A DNA stretch of 64,000 nucleotides from JAJDXW01 sp965223775 (GCA_965223775.1 OZ245021.1:4340001-4404000); one strand, 5' to 3'; shown: positions 51,887-61,299, counted from the first letter of the stretch. A program made the numbers and translations. Notes: generated from the sequence alone by a model not told the origin.

Positions 51887-53833
51887 TTACGCTCTCGGCA
51901 TGCCGTAGCCAAGTTCGTGGATGGCCTTGCGGAACGCATCCTCGGAGCCCGCTTTCACGACCAGATGCCGCTCGCCGGCGCGAAGGCACAGCCTGCCCGT
52001 GCGTTCGTGGGTAGCGAACAGGGCAACGAGCTCCGCATCGGAGCATTCGATGAGCAGCGCCATCCCCCGCGGCACCAGGGCACGCGCCCGGCGCTCCGTT
52101 TCCCGCAGCAAGCCCTCGACCATCTCCGGCAGGGGCTGATCGTCGCGCGAAGCAAGGAACTCGCGCAGCTCGCCCATCCGATGGCCGCTCTCGATGGCCG
52201 ACAGGATCCTTCCGCGATCCAGGCGCCAAGTCGTTTCCGATTCCGCCGTGGCGTAGGTCTGCAACAACAGGGCCTCATCCGGCAGCAGGGGCGCCCCGGT
52301 CACCTCCACCCGCAGGTTGGGGAACACGGTCAAGGAGCCCTGGGGTTGCGGCGCACCGGGCTCGTATGTCTCCGCCAAGCCCAGACAAAAGGCCCCGAGC
52401 GAGTTCAGGCGGAAGTATCGCAGGCCGTCGTAGCGGCTCAGGAACTTCAGCTCGTCGGTGCCCCACTGATCGGTGTAGTCCGTCCGTGCTCCATGCGGCT
52501 CGGTATAGACCACGTCGAGCAGCCCCAGGGTGGCGGCATATTCGAACAGGAAACAGAGGAGGTAGCGTTCCTGCAGGATATGCCAGCCATCATAGCCCTC
52601 GTATCCAAGGCTGCCGTAGTGGGCGTCCGCGATATAGAGACGCCAGGAGTCGCGGGCGACGTCGAAGTAAAGGCGCGACGCTCGCATGAAGCGCGAGAGA
52701 TCATCGAAGCGCACCCAGAGACCGACCGGACATTGCTCGAGGGCCTCGGCGATGATCGGGCGGCGACCCGCCGCGCTCGTCATCGAGCGCCGGCCCTTGC
52801 CGCGTTGCCCCTTGATGGCCTCGATGCGGCTGAACTCATCCAGCATGGTGTTCTTGATCCAGCGTTGCCAGATCCGGCGCACGGTAACGGGGGGCGACGC
52901 GCTCAACGCGGCGCGCCCGGCCTTGGTGAGCGCCAGCTTGGCGCCGCGCGGTTCGGCCAGCTTGGCGGCCTGCACGAGCCACGGCCAGGCAAAGGCCCTG
53001 ACCGCACCGACGGTCTGCTCCCAGGAATACTCCTTCTTCGGCGCCGGGTCGAAGAAATCGCCATCGCACAAGACGGCAGCGATGCTCTGAACTGCCGCGG
53101 CCGACGCCTGCAGGGTCTTGGCGCTCACGGCTACCTTGCCGCGGTCGATGAGACGCAGCACGGTGAGCAGATCCTGCTGCGCGGCGCGCTCCGTGTCACG
53201 CTGGACAAGGACCGCTTGATGGCCTGTGTCGGGCTCGGTCCGGGACGAGCGGGCGGTCGTTTGGCGGGTGGATTCGTCCGACACGGCGGGGTACCCGCCG
53301 TCATTGCGACGGCCGGCGGGTTCACGGGTGGTCCTGGCCTGCCTGGCCGTCTCGGGCAGCTCGTCCAGGGCGGGCAGAGCCGGAGCTGCGGGACTCGGCA
53401 CGAAGTCGAGCAGGCAATCCTGCAAGTCGTCGGGGATCATGACGCCCTGGTTGGCATAGCGGTGCTCGCGGTAGAGGAACAAGCACAGATACGAAGGTCG
53501 GGATCGACGGTTCCGGCGATTGGAGGCGACCTTGAAACCGGGCATGGCCCGGTACTTGGCGCGGAATTGGCGCGCGTCGAATCTGCCGTCCGCACCGTAC
53601 AGCGTCTCGCTCACGGCGGATTGCTGGATCTCGTCAAGCCGGCCCCATATCTCCTTGAGACGTTCCCCGGCAAGATGGCGCTCGATCATCGCGACCAGGT
53701 CGGCCTTGCGGGTCGGCCTGGTCTTGTCATCAGGAAACAGAACGATCAGCTCCTTGAGCTGATCGATCGTCAGGAGATTGAGCGCCTCGGAGAGGGTGAT
53801 TCCTGATCGGTACGGCGCGTTGGCGTGCTCCAT
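51887..53833 (-). CDS. SAP-like / helicase-C-associated DNA-binding protein
   Basis: A 648-residue protein. LTIDQLKELIVLFPDDKTRP followed by KADLVAMIERHL (residues about 18-50) resembles a SAP DNA-binding motif. A disordered Arg/Thr/Pro-rich segment follows (about 135-200), then a helical middle (VRRIWQRWIKNTMLDEFSRI, GLWVRFDDLSRFMRASRLYF). The C-terminus, LTVFPNLRVEVTGAPLLPDE with TTWRLDRGRILSAIESGHRM and ECSDAELVALFATHERTGRL, resembles the helicase-C-like domain found beside XPB-type or SNF2 helicases. No helicase motor is encoded in the protein or nearby. Such proteins occur in defence and repair loci next to a helicase; a partner may have been lost here. The ATG at 53833 has GAGGAAAG 10 nt before it. 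Confidence 0.65.
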   Translation of the reverse strand: MEHANAPYRSGITLSEALNLLTIDQLKELIVLFPDDKTRPTRKADLVAMIERHLAGERLKEIWGRLDEIQQSAVSETLYGADGRFDARQFRAKYRAMPGFKVASNRRNRRSRPSYLCLFLYREHRYANQGVMIPDDLQDCLLDFVPSPAAPALPALDELPETARQARTTREPAGRRNDGGYPAVSDESTRQTTARSSRTEPDTGHQAVLVQRDTERAAQQDLLTVLRLIDRGKVAVSAKTLQASAAAVQSIAAVLCDGDFFDPAPKKEYSWEQTVGAVRAFAWPWLVQAAKLAEPRGAKLALTKAGRAALSASPPVTVRRIWQRWIKNTMLDEFSRIEAIKGQRGKGRRSMTSAAGRRPIIAEALEQCPVGLWVRFDDLSRFMRASRLYFDVARDSWRLYIADAHYGSLGYEGYDGWHILQERYLLCFLFEYAATLGLLDVVYTEPHGARTDYTDQWGTDELKFLSRYDGLRYFRLNSLGAFCLGLAETYEPGAPQPQGSLTVFPNLRVEVTGAPLLPDEALLLQTYATAESETTWRLDRGRILSAIESGHRMGELREFLASRDDQPLPEMVEGLLRETERRARALVPRGMALLIECSDAELVALFATHERTGRLCLRAGERHLVVKAGSEDAFRKAIHELGYGMPRA

Positions 53834-53865
53834 CGACGCGGTTCTTTCCTCGTTACGTGGCGCAA

Positions 53866-55056
53866 TCAATCGGTGCGGTAGGGGTCGGCGGCGTCGCGCA
53901 GGCCGTCGCCGAAGAAGTTGAAGGCGAGGACGACGATGATGACCGGCACCACCGGGAACATCAGCCACGGGTAGAGGGCCACCGCGTTGATGTCCTGCGC
54001 CTCGTTCAGCAGCACCCCCCAGCTCGTGATCGGCGGGCGCAAGCCGAGCCCGAGGAAGCTGAGCGCGGTCTCGCCGAGGATCATCGAGGGGATCGACAGG
54101 GTCGCGGACGCGATGAGGTGGCTCATGAAGTTCGGCAGGAGGTGGCGGGCGATGACCCGGCGCGGGCGTGCGCCGAGGAGCACCGCGGCGGTGCAGAAGT
54201 CCTCCTCGCGAAGGGCGAGCAGCTTGGAGCGAACCGCGCGCGCGAGCCCCGTCCAGTCGAGAAACCCGAGGATGACGGTGATCCCGAGAAAGACCCCGAT
54301 CGGGCTCCAGGTCACCGGCAGCGCCGCCGACAGCGCCATCCACAGCGGCAGCTCCGGGAACGAGCGGATGATCTCGATGAGCCGCTGCACGAGGCCGTCG
54401 ATCCAGCCGCCGTAGTAGCCGGCGAGGCCCCCCAGGGTGAGTCCGATCACGAAGCTGATCGCGATGCCGATGAGGCCGATCGTGAGGGAGACCCTTGCGC
54501 CATGGACAACCCGCGACAGCACGTCGCGCCCGAGCCGGTCGGTCCCGAACAGGAACAGGACCCCGCCTTCGGCCGGGCACACGAGGTGGAAGCGCGCGGG
54601 AATGACCCCCCAGAGCCGATACGGCTCGCCCCGGCAGAAGAATCGCATCGGCAGGGGTCGCGTCTCGTTCTCGGTGTACACCCGGGCGAGGTACTCGAGG
54701 TCGAGCTCCACGTCGTAGTCGTAGACGAAGGGCCCGAGGAACGCGCCGTCGTGGTACCAGTGCACCGTCTGCGGCGGGGCGTAGACGTACTCGACGTTGC
54801 GCGAGTGCACCCCGTAGGGGGCGACGATCTCGGCGAACACCATCACGAGGTACAGCACGGCGAGGATCGCGCCCGACACCACCGCGAGCCGATGGCGCTT
54901 GAGGCGCCACCACATCATCCGCCACTGCGACGCGAGGAAGTAGCGCTCCTGCTCGGCGGTCAGGGCCTCGATGGAATGGGGGTCGAACGGATCGGGGGAG
55001 ACGTAGTGCTCCGCGGGCCTCGCTCGCCCGGCCCCACCCGGCGCCACGGCACTCAT
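53866..55056 (-). CDS. peptide ABC transporter permease, OppC/YejE-like
   Basis: A 396-residue permease. After a cytosolic N-terminus (FLASQWRMMWWRLKRHRLAV) and the first helix comes an unusually long periplasmic insertion of about 110 residues. The LGTDxxGRD-type motif FGTDRLGRDVLSRVVHGAR is next. The EAA loop reads TAAVLLGARPRRVIARHLLPN, and ETALSFLGLGLRPPITSWG is characteristic. The long insertion is shared with a YejE-like branch. The start ATG 55056 opens MSAVAPGG; longer frames upstream are not supported. It is last in the operon, after the OppB-like permease. Confidence 0.9.
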   Translation of the reverse strand: MSAVAPGGAGRARPAEHYVSPDPFDPHSIEALTAEQERYFLASQWRMMWWRLKRHRLAVVSGAILAVLYLVMVFAEIVAPYGVHSRNVEYVYAPPQTVHWYHDGAFLGPFVYDYDVELDLEYLARVYTENETRPLPMRFFCRGEPYRLWGVIPARFHLVCPAEGGVLFLFGTDRLGRDVLSRVVHGARVSLTIGLIGIAISFVIGLTLGGLAGYYGGWIDGLVQRLIEIIRSFPELPLWMALSAALPVTWSPIGVFLGITVILGFLDWTGLARAVRSKLLALREEDFCTAAVLLGARPRRVIARHLLPNFMSHLIASATLSIPSMILGETALSFLGLGLRPPITSWGVLLNEAQDINAVALYPWLMFPVVPVIIVVLAFNFFGDGLRDAADPYRTD

Positions 55057-55153
55057 CGCCGCGCGCTCCCCGAACCCATGCCCCGTGGCCCGCCGGTCCC
55101 GATCGGGCCGATGACGCCCGCCGGCGGCAACGGCCACTTCGATCTCGCGGCGC

Positions 55154-56149
55154 TCATCTGCGCCCCCCTTCGAAGCGGATCCGGGGGTCGAGCACGGCGA
55201 GAGCCACGTCGGAGAGGAACATGCCGGCGACGGTGAGCACGGCCAGGAACATCAGGAACGAGCCGGCGAGGTACATGTCCTGGCTCCGGAGCGCGTCGAT
55301 GAGCATCGGCCCGGTGGTGGGGAGCGAGAGCACCACCGACACCACCGCCGCCCCGGACACGACTTGCGGCAGGAGGTTGCCGATGTCCGCGACGAAGGGA
55401 TTGAGCGCCATCCGCAGGGGGTATTTGAGGAGCAGCCGCAGCCGGGGCATGCCCTTCGCGCGCGCGGTCACCACGTACTGCTTGCGAAGCTCGTCGAGGA
55501 GGTTCGCCCGCAGCCGCCGGATCATCCCCGCGGTCCCCGACGTGCCGATCACCACCACCGGGATCCACAGGTGCTCGAGCACCGATACGAACTTGCCCCA
55601 GCTCATGGGCCGGCCGAGGTATTCGGGGTCCATGAGCCCGCCGATCGACGTCCCGAAGTGCACGTTCGCAAGGTAGAGAAGCACGAGGGCGAGGAGGAAG
55701 TTCGGGGTCGCGAGCCCGATGAAGCCGAGGAACGTGAGGGCGTGGTCCCCGGCGCTGTACTGGTGGGTGGCGGAGTAGACCCCGATCGGAAACGACACCA
55801 GCCAGGTGAAGACGATCGTCGCGAACGACACCAGGAAGGTGAGGAACAGCCGGTCCCCCACCACCTCGTTGACCGGCAGGCGGTGCTCGAACGAGTAGCC
55901 GAAGTCGCCCTGGAGCATCCCCGCCACCCACCGCAGGTACTGCTCCACCGGGGAACGGTCCAGCCCGTACTCGAGGCGGAGGAACTCGATCTTGTCCCGG
56001 TTGACCGTCTCCCCCTGCGCTTCGAGCTCCGCGATCTGGCTCGTGAGGAAGTCGCCTTCGGGGAGCTGGATGATCACGAAGACGAGCGCGCTGATCACCA
56101 CCAGAGTGGGGATCATCACCAGGAGGCGGTGGGCGAGGTAGCGGATCAC
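55154..56149 (-). CDS. peptide ABC transporter permease, OppB/YejB-like
   Basis: A 331-residue permease beginning VIRYLAHRLLVMIPTLVVIS, a typical OppB N-terminus from GTG 56149. EGDFLTSQIAELEAQGETVN and EFLRLEYGLDRSPVEQYLRW form the periplasmic domain. The EAA loop is VVTARAKGMPRLRLLLKYPLR. It starts 4 bp after the binding-protein stop, indicating tight coupling. With the OppC-like subunit it forms the channel of the second peptide importer in the window. Confidence 0.9.
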   Translation of the reverse strand: MIRYLAHRLLVMIPTLVVISALVFVIIQLPEGDFLTSQIAELEAQGETVNRDKIEFLRLEYGLDRSPVEQYLRWVAGMLQGDFGYSFEHRLPVNEVVGDRLFLTFLVSFATIVFTWLVSFPIGVYSATHQYSAGDHALTFLGFIGLATPNFLLALVLLYLANVHFGTSIGGLMDPEYLGRPMSWGKFVSVLEHLWIPVVVIGTSGTAGMIRRLRANLLDELRKQYVVTARAKGMPRLRLLLKYPLRMALNPFVADIGNLLPQVVSGAAVVSVVLSLPTTGPMLIDALRSQDMYLAGSFLMFLAVLTVAGMFLSDVALAVLDPRIRFEGGRR

Positions 56150-56153
56150 GGGC

Positions 56154-58154
56154 TCACGACCCCCGCTCGCGTTCCGGCCCCGGTTGCCGGCCCGCCGCCG
56201 TCCCTTCCTGCTCCTGCGGCGCGAACCAGAACGCATCCATGCGGTGGATGCCGAGGTGGGCGCCCGGCTCCCAGTTGTAGACCCCGCGCTCGGGCACGTT
56301 GCGAAGCCGTGCGTTCAGCACCACCGGCTGCGGGATCGCGGCCACGACACCGATCGTGTAGACCTGATCCGCGTGGACATCGAGCATCCGGTCCCAGATC
56401 GCGGCCCGCCTCCCGGGTGCAAGCGCCCCGATCCATTCGTTGTACAGCCCCAGGAGCTCGGTCGCGAGCGGACCGTCGCACGGCTCCCCGGTGCGGCCCC
56501 GGTTCTGGTAGTGCTGCCCCCACTTCGGCCACTGGAGCTGCTGCTGGGAGGTCGGGGCGAGCTCGGCCGGGCTCGTATCCGGCCCCGGGGTGCCGTTCTC
56601 GAGGCCGCCCCATACCGACATCAGGGTCTCGCCGGCGAAGATCCGGTTCCGGAAGGTCTCGCGCTGGAGCGGCTTGGTGTAGAGCTTGATCCCGGCCTTG
56701 AGCCAGGTGTCGTGCACCAGCTCCAGGATGTCGGCCTGCTCCGCGGTCTCTCCGGCCGTCTCCACCACGATCACGAGGGGGCGGCCGTCCGGGAGCCGCC
56801 GGACCCCGGTCTCGGGATCGCGCTCGGCAAGTCCCGCCTCGTCGAGGAGGGCGTTGGCACGCTCCGGATCGAATCCCGCCCACCGCTCCCGCAGCTCGGG
56901 CCGGAAGAGCGGCGAGCTCTCGTCGACGGTGTTGTTCCCCTGGACGGCGAAGCCGCGGTATAGGATGAGGTTGATCTCGCGCCGGTCGATGGCGAGCGAC
57001 AGGGCGCGCCGGAAACGCACGTCGCGAAGCAGCGTGCGCCAGACGGGATCCTTCGCGTTCAGGTTCGGGTAGAGGGCGACGTGCGAACCCTTTGTGGTCT
57101 TCCACAGCCGCACCCGCCGGCCGATCCGCTTCTCGCTTCGCTTGAGGAAGGTGAAGTCGTCGAACCCGAGGCCGCGCACCTGGAGGTCCGACTCGCCGGC
57201 GCCGGTCTTCGCCGGGATCAGCTTCGTGTCGGTTACCGTCATCACCACCTCGTCGACGTAGGGAAGCTGCCGGCCGAAGCCGTCGACGCGGTGGAAGAAC
57301 GGGTTGCGGCGGAACACGTAGCGCTGGGCCGGGCTCGGGGTGACGTTGCGCCACGGCTGGAGGGTCGGCGCCTCGGTATCGAGGTTCCGGTAGGGCGAAT
57401 CCCTGCGGTTGTGGATCGAGGCCCAGTTCCGCCGGCCCTGCTCGCGCGCCTCGCGATCGAGACGCTCCCGGTCCTCGTAACGGGCATGGAACCGGCGAAG
57501 CCAGTGCGACGGGGCGTAGATGTAGACCGGCCGCGCCCCCGCGAGGGCAGGCACGAAGAACGGGTTCGGCGAGTCCCACGAGTAGCGCACGGTCGTCTCG
57601 TCCAGCACCTCGAACCGGGGAGGCCGACCCTCCGCGCGCAGCTCGCGCGGCGGGCCGGAGGGCGAGAGCTCCTCGTGGTTCGCGATGTCCTCCCAGTAGT
57701 ACCGGAAGTCCTCGGCGGTGAAGGGATGGCCGTCCGACCAGCGATGCCCCGGCCGGAGATGGAGGGTGAACACCCGCTCGTCCTCGACCTCCACCCGCTC
57801 GAGGAGGTCCGGCACGAGAGCGAGTTCCTCGTCGTAGCCGACGAGCCGGGCGTAGCCGTACACCACCATCAGGCGCACGTCCCTGGCCCGGCTCGCGAGC
57901 ATCCGGAGCCGCCCCCCGTAGCGGCCGGGCTCGCGCCCCATCGCTTCGAGCCGGGTGACGAGGGGGCGCCGCGGAAGCCGGCTCGCGACCGGGGGAAGCT
58001 CCCCGGCCTGCACGCGCTCCGCGAGCACGGGCGGCTCGACGTAGGCGGCGAGCGGAGCTCCGACCGGCAGCGAGGACGCGCTGCCCGCGAAGGGAACCGC
58101 CACGGCGACCAGCGGCAGCGACAGCGACAACCCGCAGAGCAGCGCGGCCGCCAT
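56154..58154 (-). CDS. ABC transporter solute-binding protein, family 5 (YejA-like size)
   Basis: A 666-residue binding protein, long for the family and close to YejA. The chosen ATG opens a Sec signal (MAAALLCGLSLSLPLVAVAV). The mature part includes LRPGHRWSDGHPFTAEDFRY, the family signature. WRTLLRDVRFRRALSLAIDR, a long linker and NARLRNVPERGVYNWEPGAH follow near the C-terminus. The start lies only about 15 bp from a degenerate copy of the window's repeat, which fills the 284 bp up to the ATPase gene, so the natural upstream region was changed. It feeds the permeases encoded directly downstream. Confidence 0.85.
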   Translation of the reverse strand: MAAALLCGLSLSLPLVAVAVPFAGSASSLPVGAPLAAYVEPPVLAERVQAGELPPVASRLPRRPLVTRLEAMGREPGRYGGRLRMLASRARDVRLMVVYGYARLVGYDEELALVPDLLERVEVEDERVFTLHLRPGHRWSDGHPFTAEDFRYYWEDIANHEELSPSGPPRELRAEGRPPRFEVLDETTVRYSWDSPNPFFVPALAGARPVYIYAPSHWLRRFHARYEDRERLDREAREQGRRNWASIHNRRDSPYRNLDTEAPTLQPWRNVTPSPAQRYVFRRNPFFHRVDGFGRQLPYVDEVVMTVTDTKLIPAKTGAGESDLQVRGLGFDDFTFLKRSEKRIGRRVRLWKTTKGSHVALYPNLNAKDPVWRTLLRDVRFRRALSLAIDRREINLILYRGFAVQGNNTVDESSPLFRPELRERWAGFDPERANALLDEAGLAERDPETGVRRLPDGRPLVIVVETAGETAEQADILELVHDTWLKAGIKLYTKPLQRETFRNRIFAGETLMSVWGGLENGTPGPDTSPAELAPTSQQQLQWPKWGQHYQNRGRTGEPCDGPLATELLGLYNEWIGALAPGRRAAIWDRMLDVHADQVYTIGVVAAIPQPVVLNARLRNVPERGVYNWEPGAHLGIHRMDAFWFAPQEQEGTAAGRQPGPERERGS

Positions 58155-58169
58155 TGCCGCGGCGGGGTC

Positions 58170-58360
58170 CAACCCGCATTTCTCACCGGTCCTCGCAGCG
58201 AGGGCGGCGAAGCCGCGAAGCCCCAGCCCGCATATTTCACCAATCTTCACAGCGAGGGCGCCGGCGAAGCTGCGAAGCACGAAGCGCGAAGCGCAACGCC
58301 GCGGTGGCGGGGTGCATCCGCTTGCGCAACTTCGTGGACCGAAAGACGCCGAAGGGCGAG
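58170..58360. repeat. degenerate copies of the CTAG-bounded repeat (copy C)
   Basis: Two partial tandem starts, CCAACCCGCATTTCTCACC (about 58169) and CCAGCCCGCATATTTCACCAA (58222), are each followed by the GCGAGGGCG and GCGAAGC(C/T)GCGAAGC segments of the repeat. The second continues to GTGGACCGAAAGACGCCGAAG. The right terminus is not recognisable, and the CTAG ends are mutated. It separates the ATPase and binding-protein genes of a single operon. Confidence 0.65.
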
Positions 58361-58438
58361 CCGGAACAATACGAATCGCCGGTGGCGCTTCGCCCCGGCG
58401 GGCAGGCGCGCGGCTGGTCATCGAACCTGCTTCCCCCG

Positions 58439-60538
58439 TCACGCAAGCGCGTCCAGAAGCGGGCCGGGCCAGGCACGGACCTGGTGCCCCGCCCCGACGT
58501 CCACGAGGTCCGGCGCTTCCCTCCCCCGGTCGGCGAACGGATCCGGCCAGTCGGAGGGCTCGGACGCCTCGCCGCTCATCAGGGCGTCGAGGTCGAGCCG
58601 GTGCTCGATCTCGGCCCGCGGCACGGCCGCCAGCAGCGCCCGCGTGTACGGGTGGAGTGGGCGATCGAACAGGACCTCGCGCGGGGCGAGCTCCACGAGC
58701 CGCCCCGCGCACATGACCGCGATACGATCCGCCATGTAGTCCACCACCGCGAGGTTGTGGGAGATGAAGAGATAGGTGAGGCCGAGCTCGCGCTGGAGGT
58801 CCTTCAGCAGGTTGAGGACCTGGGCCTGCACCGAGACGTCGAGCGCCGACACCGGCTCGTCGCAGATGAGGAGCTCGGGCTCCAGGGCGAGCGCACGCGC
58901 AATGCCGATGCGCTGGCGCTGTCCGCCGGAGAAGCTGTGCGGATAGCGGCCAAGCCACCGAGGGTCGAGCCCGGTCAGGGACATGAGCCCCTTCACCTTC
59001 GCGACGCGCGATGCGTGGTCCCCGACCCCGTGGATGACGAGCGGCTCGCTCACGATGTCGAACACCGTCATGCGCGGGTCGAGGGAGCTGAACGGGTCCT
59101 GGAAGACGAGCTGTATACGCGGCCGGAACCGGATGAGCTCCCGGTCGCGGAGACGATCGAGACGCACCGGGGCGCCGTGATCGTCGAACACGATCGCGCC
59201 TTCGTCGGGGTCCACCGCGCGCATGATCATCTTGCTCACCGTGGTCTTGCCGCACCCGCTCTCCCCGACGAGGCCGAGGCACTCCCCGCGGCCGACCGTG
59301 AAGCTCACCCGGTCCACCGCCCGCCGAGGCGCGCCCGCCGCCGGCCGGGCGCCGCCGGGATCGGCATCCCCGGCCCCTCTCGCCGGCGAACCCGCTTGCG
59401 TGGCTGCCTTCGCCTCGCGCCCCCCGGACCGGACGCCCGAACCCCGGGTCGGCCCCCGGGCGAGGCGCGCGAGGCGGCGCGCGAACCGGAATCGTTGCCG
59501 GGATGCGTACTGCTTGCTGACGTGATCGAGCTGCAGGACGGGGAGGTCGGCGGCGCGGGGCGCCGGAAACCCCGCGCCCTCGCCGCGGTTCGCGAGCGGG
59601 CTGCCCTCCCCCCTCACGTCGATGCTTCGCACCGGGGTCAACCGCTCGTTGCGATCCATTCCCATGCGCGGCACGGCCCGCATCAGGGCCTTGAGATAGG
59701 GATGGCGCGGGTCGCGGAAGAGATCCTCGAGCGCGCCCCGCTCCATCAGCCGCCCGTGGTAGACCACCACCACATCGTCCGCGAGGCTCGCCACCACCCC
59801 GAGGTCGTGGGTGATGAGGAGGAGCGCCATGTGGAGCTCCGACTGCAGGTCGCGCATGAGCTTCAGGGTGCGTGCCTGCACGATGACGTCGAGCGCGGTG
59901 GTCGGCTCGTCCGCAACGAGCAGGGCGGGCCGGCACACGAGCGCCATCGCGATCATCGCGCGCTGGCGAAGCCCCCCGGAGAGCTGGAACGGATAGGTGT
60001 CGAGCGCCGCCGCGGGGTCCGGAAACCGGACGAGGTCCAGTATCTCGCGCACGGCCTCGCGCGCCTCGGAGCGGGAGCAGTTGCGGCGGTGCAGCCGAAG
60101 CGCCTCCACGATCTGGTCGCCCACCGTGTGCAGCGGCGAGAGCGAGGTCATCGGCTCCTGGAAGATGATGGATATCCGCCCGCCCCGGAGCGCGCGGTAC
60201 CCGGCCGAATCCGGGTTGAGGCGCGCGAGGTCGAGGGGCGGCTCGCCGGACGCCCGTGCCGGATCGGCGAACAGGATCTGCCCGCCGGTGATGTGGGCGC
60301 TCCCCGGCAGGATCCCGAGCACCGCCTGGGCGATGACGGACTTCCCCGATCCCGACTCGCCGACGAGGGCCACCGTGCCGCCGGCCGGCACGTCGAACGA
60401 CACCCCCTTGACCGCCTGCACGTTCCCCTGCTCGCGAAGCCGGAACTCCACCTCGAGGTCGCGGATGGAAAGGAGTGGGGGCGATTCGGGCGGCCCGGAC
60501 CCGGATGTAGCGCTCTCCGGGAGCGTGAGATCAGTCAA
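58439..60538 (-). CDS. fused dual ABC ATPase, YejF-like
   Basis: A 699-residue protein with two nucleotide-binding domains. The first has VALVGESGSGKS (about residue 58), QLSGGLRQRAMIAMAL and ALLVADEPTTALD. The second has GLVGESGCGKTT, FSGGQRQRIGIARALALEPE and LLICDEPVSALD. The linker (about residues 335-415) contains a Gly/Ala/Arg-rich low-complexity stretch (RGAGDADPGGARPAAGAPRR) that lengthens the protein beyond the usual 530-560. It powers the OppBC-like permeases downstream. The start overlaps the preceding small gene by 8 bp. Confidence 0.9.
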   Translation of the reverse strand: MTDLTLPESATSGSGPPESPPLLSIRDLEVEFRLREQGNVQAVKGVSFDVPAGGTVALVGESGSGKSVIAQAVLGILPGSAHITGGQILFADPARASGEPPLDLARLNPDSAGYRALRGGRISIIFQEPMTSLSPLHTVGDQIVEALRLHRRNCSRSEAREAVREILDLVRFPDPAAALDTYPFQLSGGLRQRAMIAMALVCRPALLVADEPTTALDVIVQARTLKLMRDLQSELHMALLLITHDLGVVASLADDVVVVYHGRLMERGALEDLFRDPRHPYLKALMRAVPRMGMDRNERLTPVRSIDVRGEGSPLANRGEGAGFPAPRAADLPVLQLDHVSKQYASRQRFRFARRLARLARGPTRGSGVRSGGREAKAATQAGSPARGAGDADPGGARPAAGAPRRAVDRVSFTVGRGECLGLVGESGCGKTTVSKMIMRAVDPDEGAIVFDDHGAPVRLDRLRDRELIRFRPRIQLVFQDPFSSLDPRMTVFDIVSEPLVIHGVGDHASRVAKVKGLMSLTGLDPRWLGRYPHSFSGGQRQRIGIARALALEPELLICDEPVSALDVSVQAQVLNLLKDLQRELGLTYLFISHNLAVVDYMADRIAVMCAGRLVELAPREVLFDRPLHPYTRALLAAVPRAEIEHRLDLDALMSGEASEPSDWPDPFADRGREAPDLVDVGAGHQVRAWPGPLLDALA

Positions 60539-61097
60539 CGCCTGGCCGCCTGTCTCGGAGATGGACGCCAGACGGCTCCTCGGCCGGATCTCCCGCGACG
60601 GGTACTCCGGCTGAATCGAAGTTCGCTCGAGTGACCGGGTCGAGCGGCAGGCTCGCCGCGGCGGCCGCCGATCGACACAGGACGTCGTCGAAGCCGTCGA
60701 GGCGCGAGTCGAGGCGCACCGTCTTCCCGTCCCCCTTCAGCACGAGCTGCATCCAACCCCGCCGGCCGCCCTGCCCCCGCACCCTCTCCCGCTCGCGGCG
60801 GATCGCGAAGTAGCGCAGCTTCACCCTGTCGAGGTCCTCCCAACGGAGCGGGCCGCGGCCGGGGCTCGTCTCGATCCCGTCGTCGTCGATCCGCACCTCG
60901 GTACGCGCCCGGAGCGCGGTGAGGACCCCGAACACTCCGAACAGCACCACCCCGGCCGCGAGCACCATACCAAACCCGGGCGCGACCGGAAGCGCCGCCA
61001 GCGGAATGCCGGTGAACGCGAGCCCCACGAGCGCCCGGAGCCCGTCCGGCACGAGACTCGCGATCGGATAGCGGTACGTCGCAGGCTTCGCGTTCAC
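60531..61097 (-). CDS. small membrane protein of unknown function
   Basis: About 188 residues. Two hydrophobic segments (ALVGLAFTGIPLAALPVAP and GMVLAAGVVLFGVFGVLTAL) are followed by a PH-like cytosolic part (EVRIDDDGIETSPGRGPLRW, then RGWMQLVLKGDGKTVRLDSR). I do not recognise the family. The layout is like bacterial PH-domain (DUF304-type) proteins. The GTG at 61097 is chosen because it lies shortly before the first conserved-looking segment; an ATG at 61145 would add 16 residues. It overlaps the ATPase gene by 8 bp, so it heads the second importer operon. Confidence 0.6.
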   Translation of the reverse strand: MNAKPATYRYPIASLVPDGLRALVGLAFTGIPLAALPVAPGFGMVLAAGVVLFGVFGVLTALRARTEVRIDDDGIETSPGRGPLRWEDLDRVKLRYFAIRRERERVRGQGGRRGWMQLVLKGDGKTVRLDSRLDGFDDVLCRSAAAAASLPLDPVTRANFDSAGVPVAGDPAEEPSGVHLRDRRPGVD

Positions 61098-61265
61098 GTC
61101 CCGATCCCACCCTCGTTTCGAAGCCAGGCGCCGCGGCGGATGCACTTGCCGTCAGCGGCGGCCGGAGGCCGGCCGCTCCCGGTTCCGGGCTGGCGACTCC
61201 CAACCGCGCGAGCGACGCCACCTTCCGGGTTGAACCGAGCGTGTCGATTCCTTCGTCCGGGAGTT

Positions 61266-61285
61266 ACCATAGTCATGACCATGGT
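61266..61285. promoter_or_regulatory. 20-bp palindromic operator of the Phd-VapC operon
   Basis: ACCATAGTCATGACCATGGT equals its own complement except for one base pair. It lies 15 bp before the antitoxin ATG. Phd/YefM antitoxins bind palindromes at this position to repress their own operon. Confidence 0.65.
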
Positions 61286-61299
61286 CCTGCGAGGTCACC

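Noticed and set aside
51887..54925. A 1012-codon frame merging the SAP-like protein with the neighbouring permease region
   Set aside because: The upstream 360 codons overlap a clear OppC-like permease in another frame; a ribosome binding site and ATG at 53833 mark the real start.
56154..59936. A 1260-codon open frame extending the binding protein far upstream
   Set aside because: The upstream part is antisense-frame reading of the ATPase gene and the repeat; a signal peptide starts at 58154.
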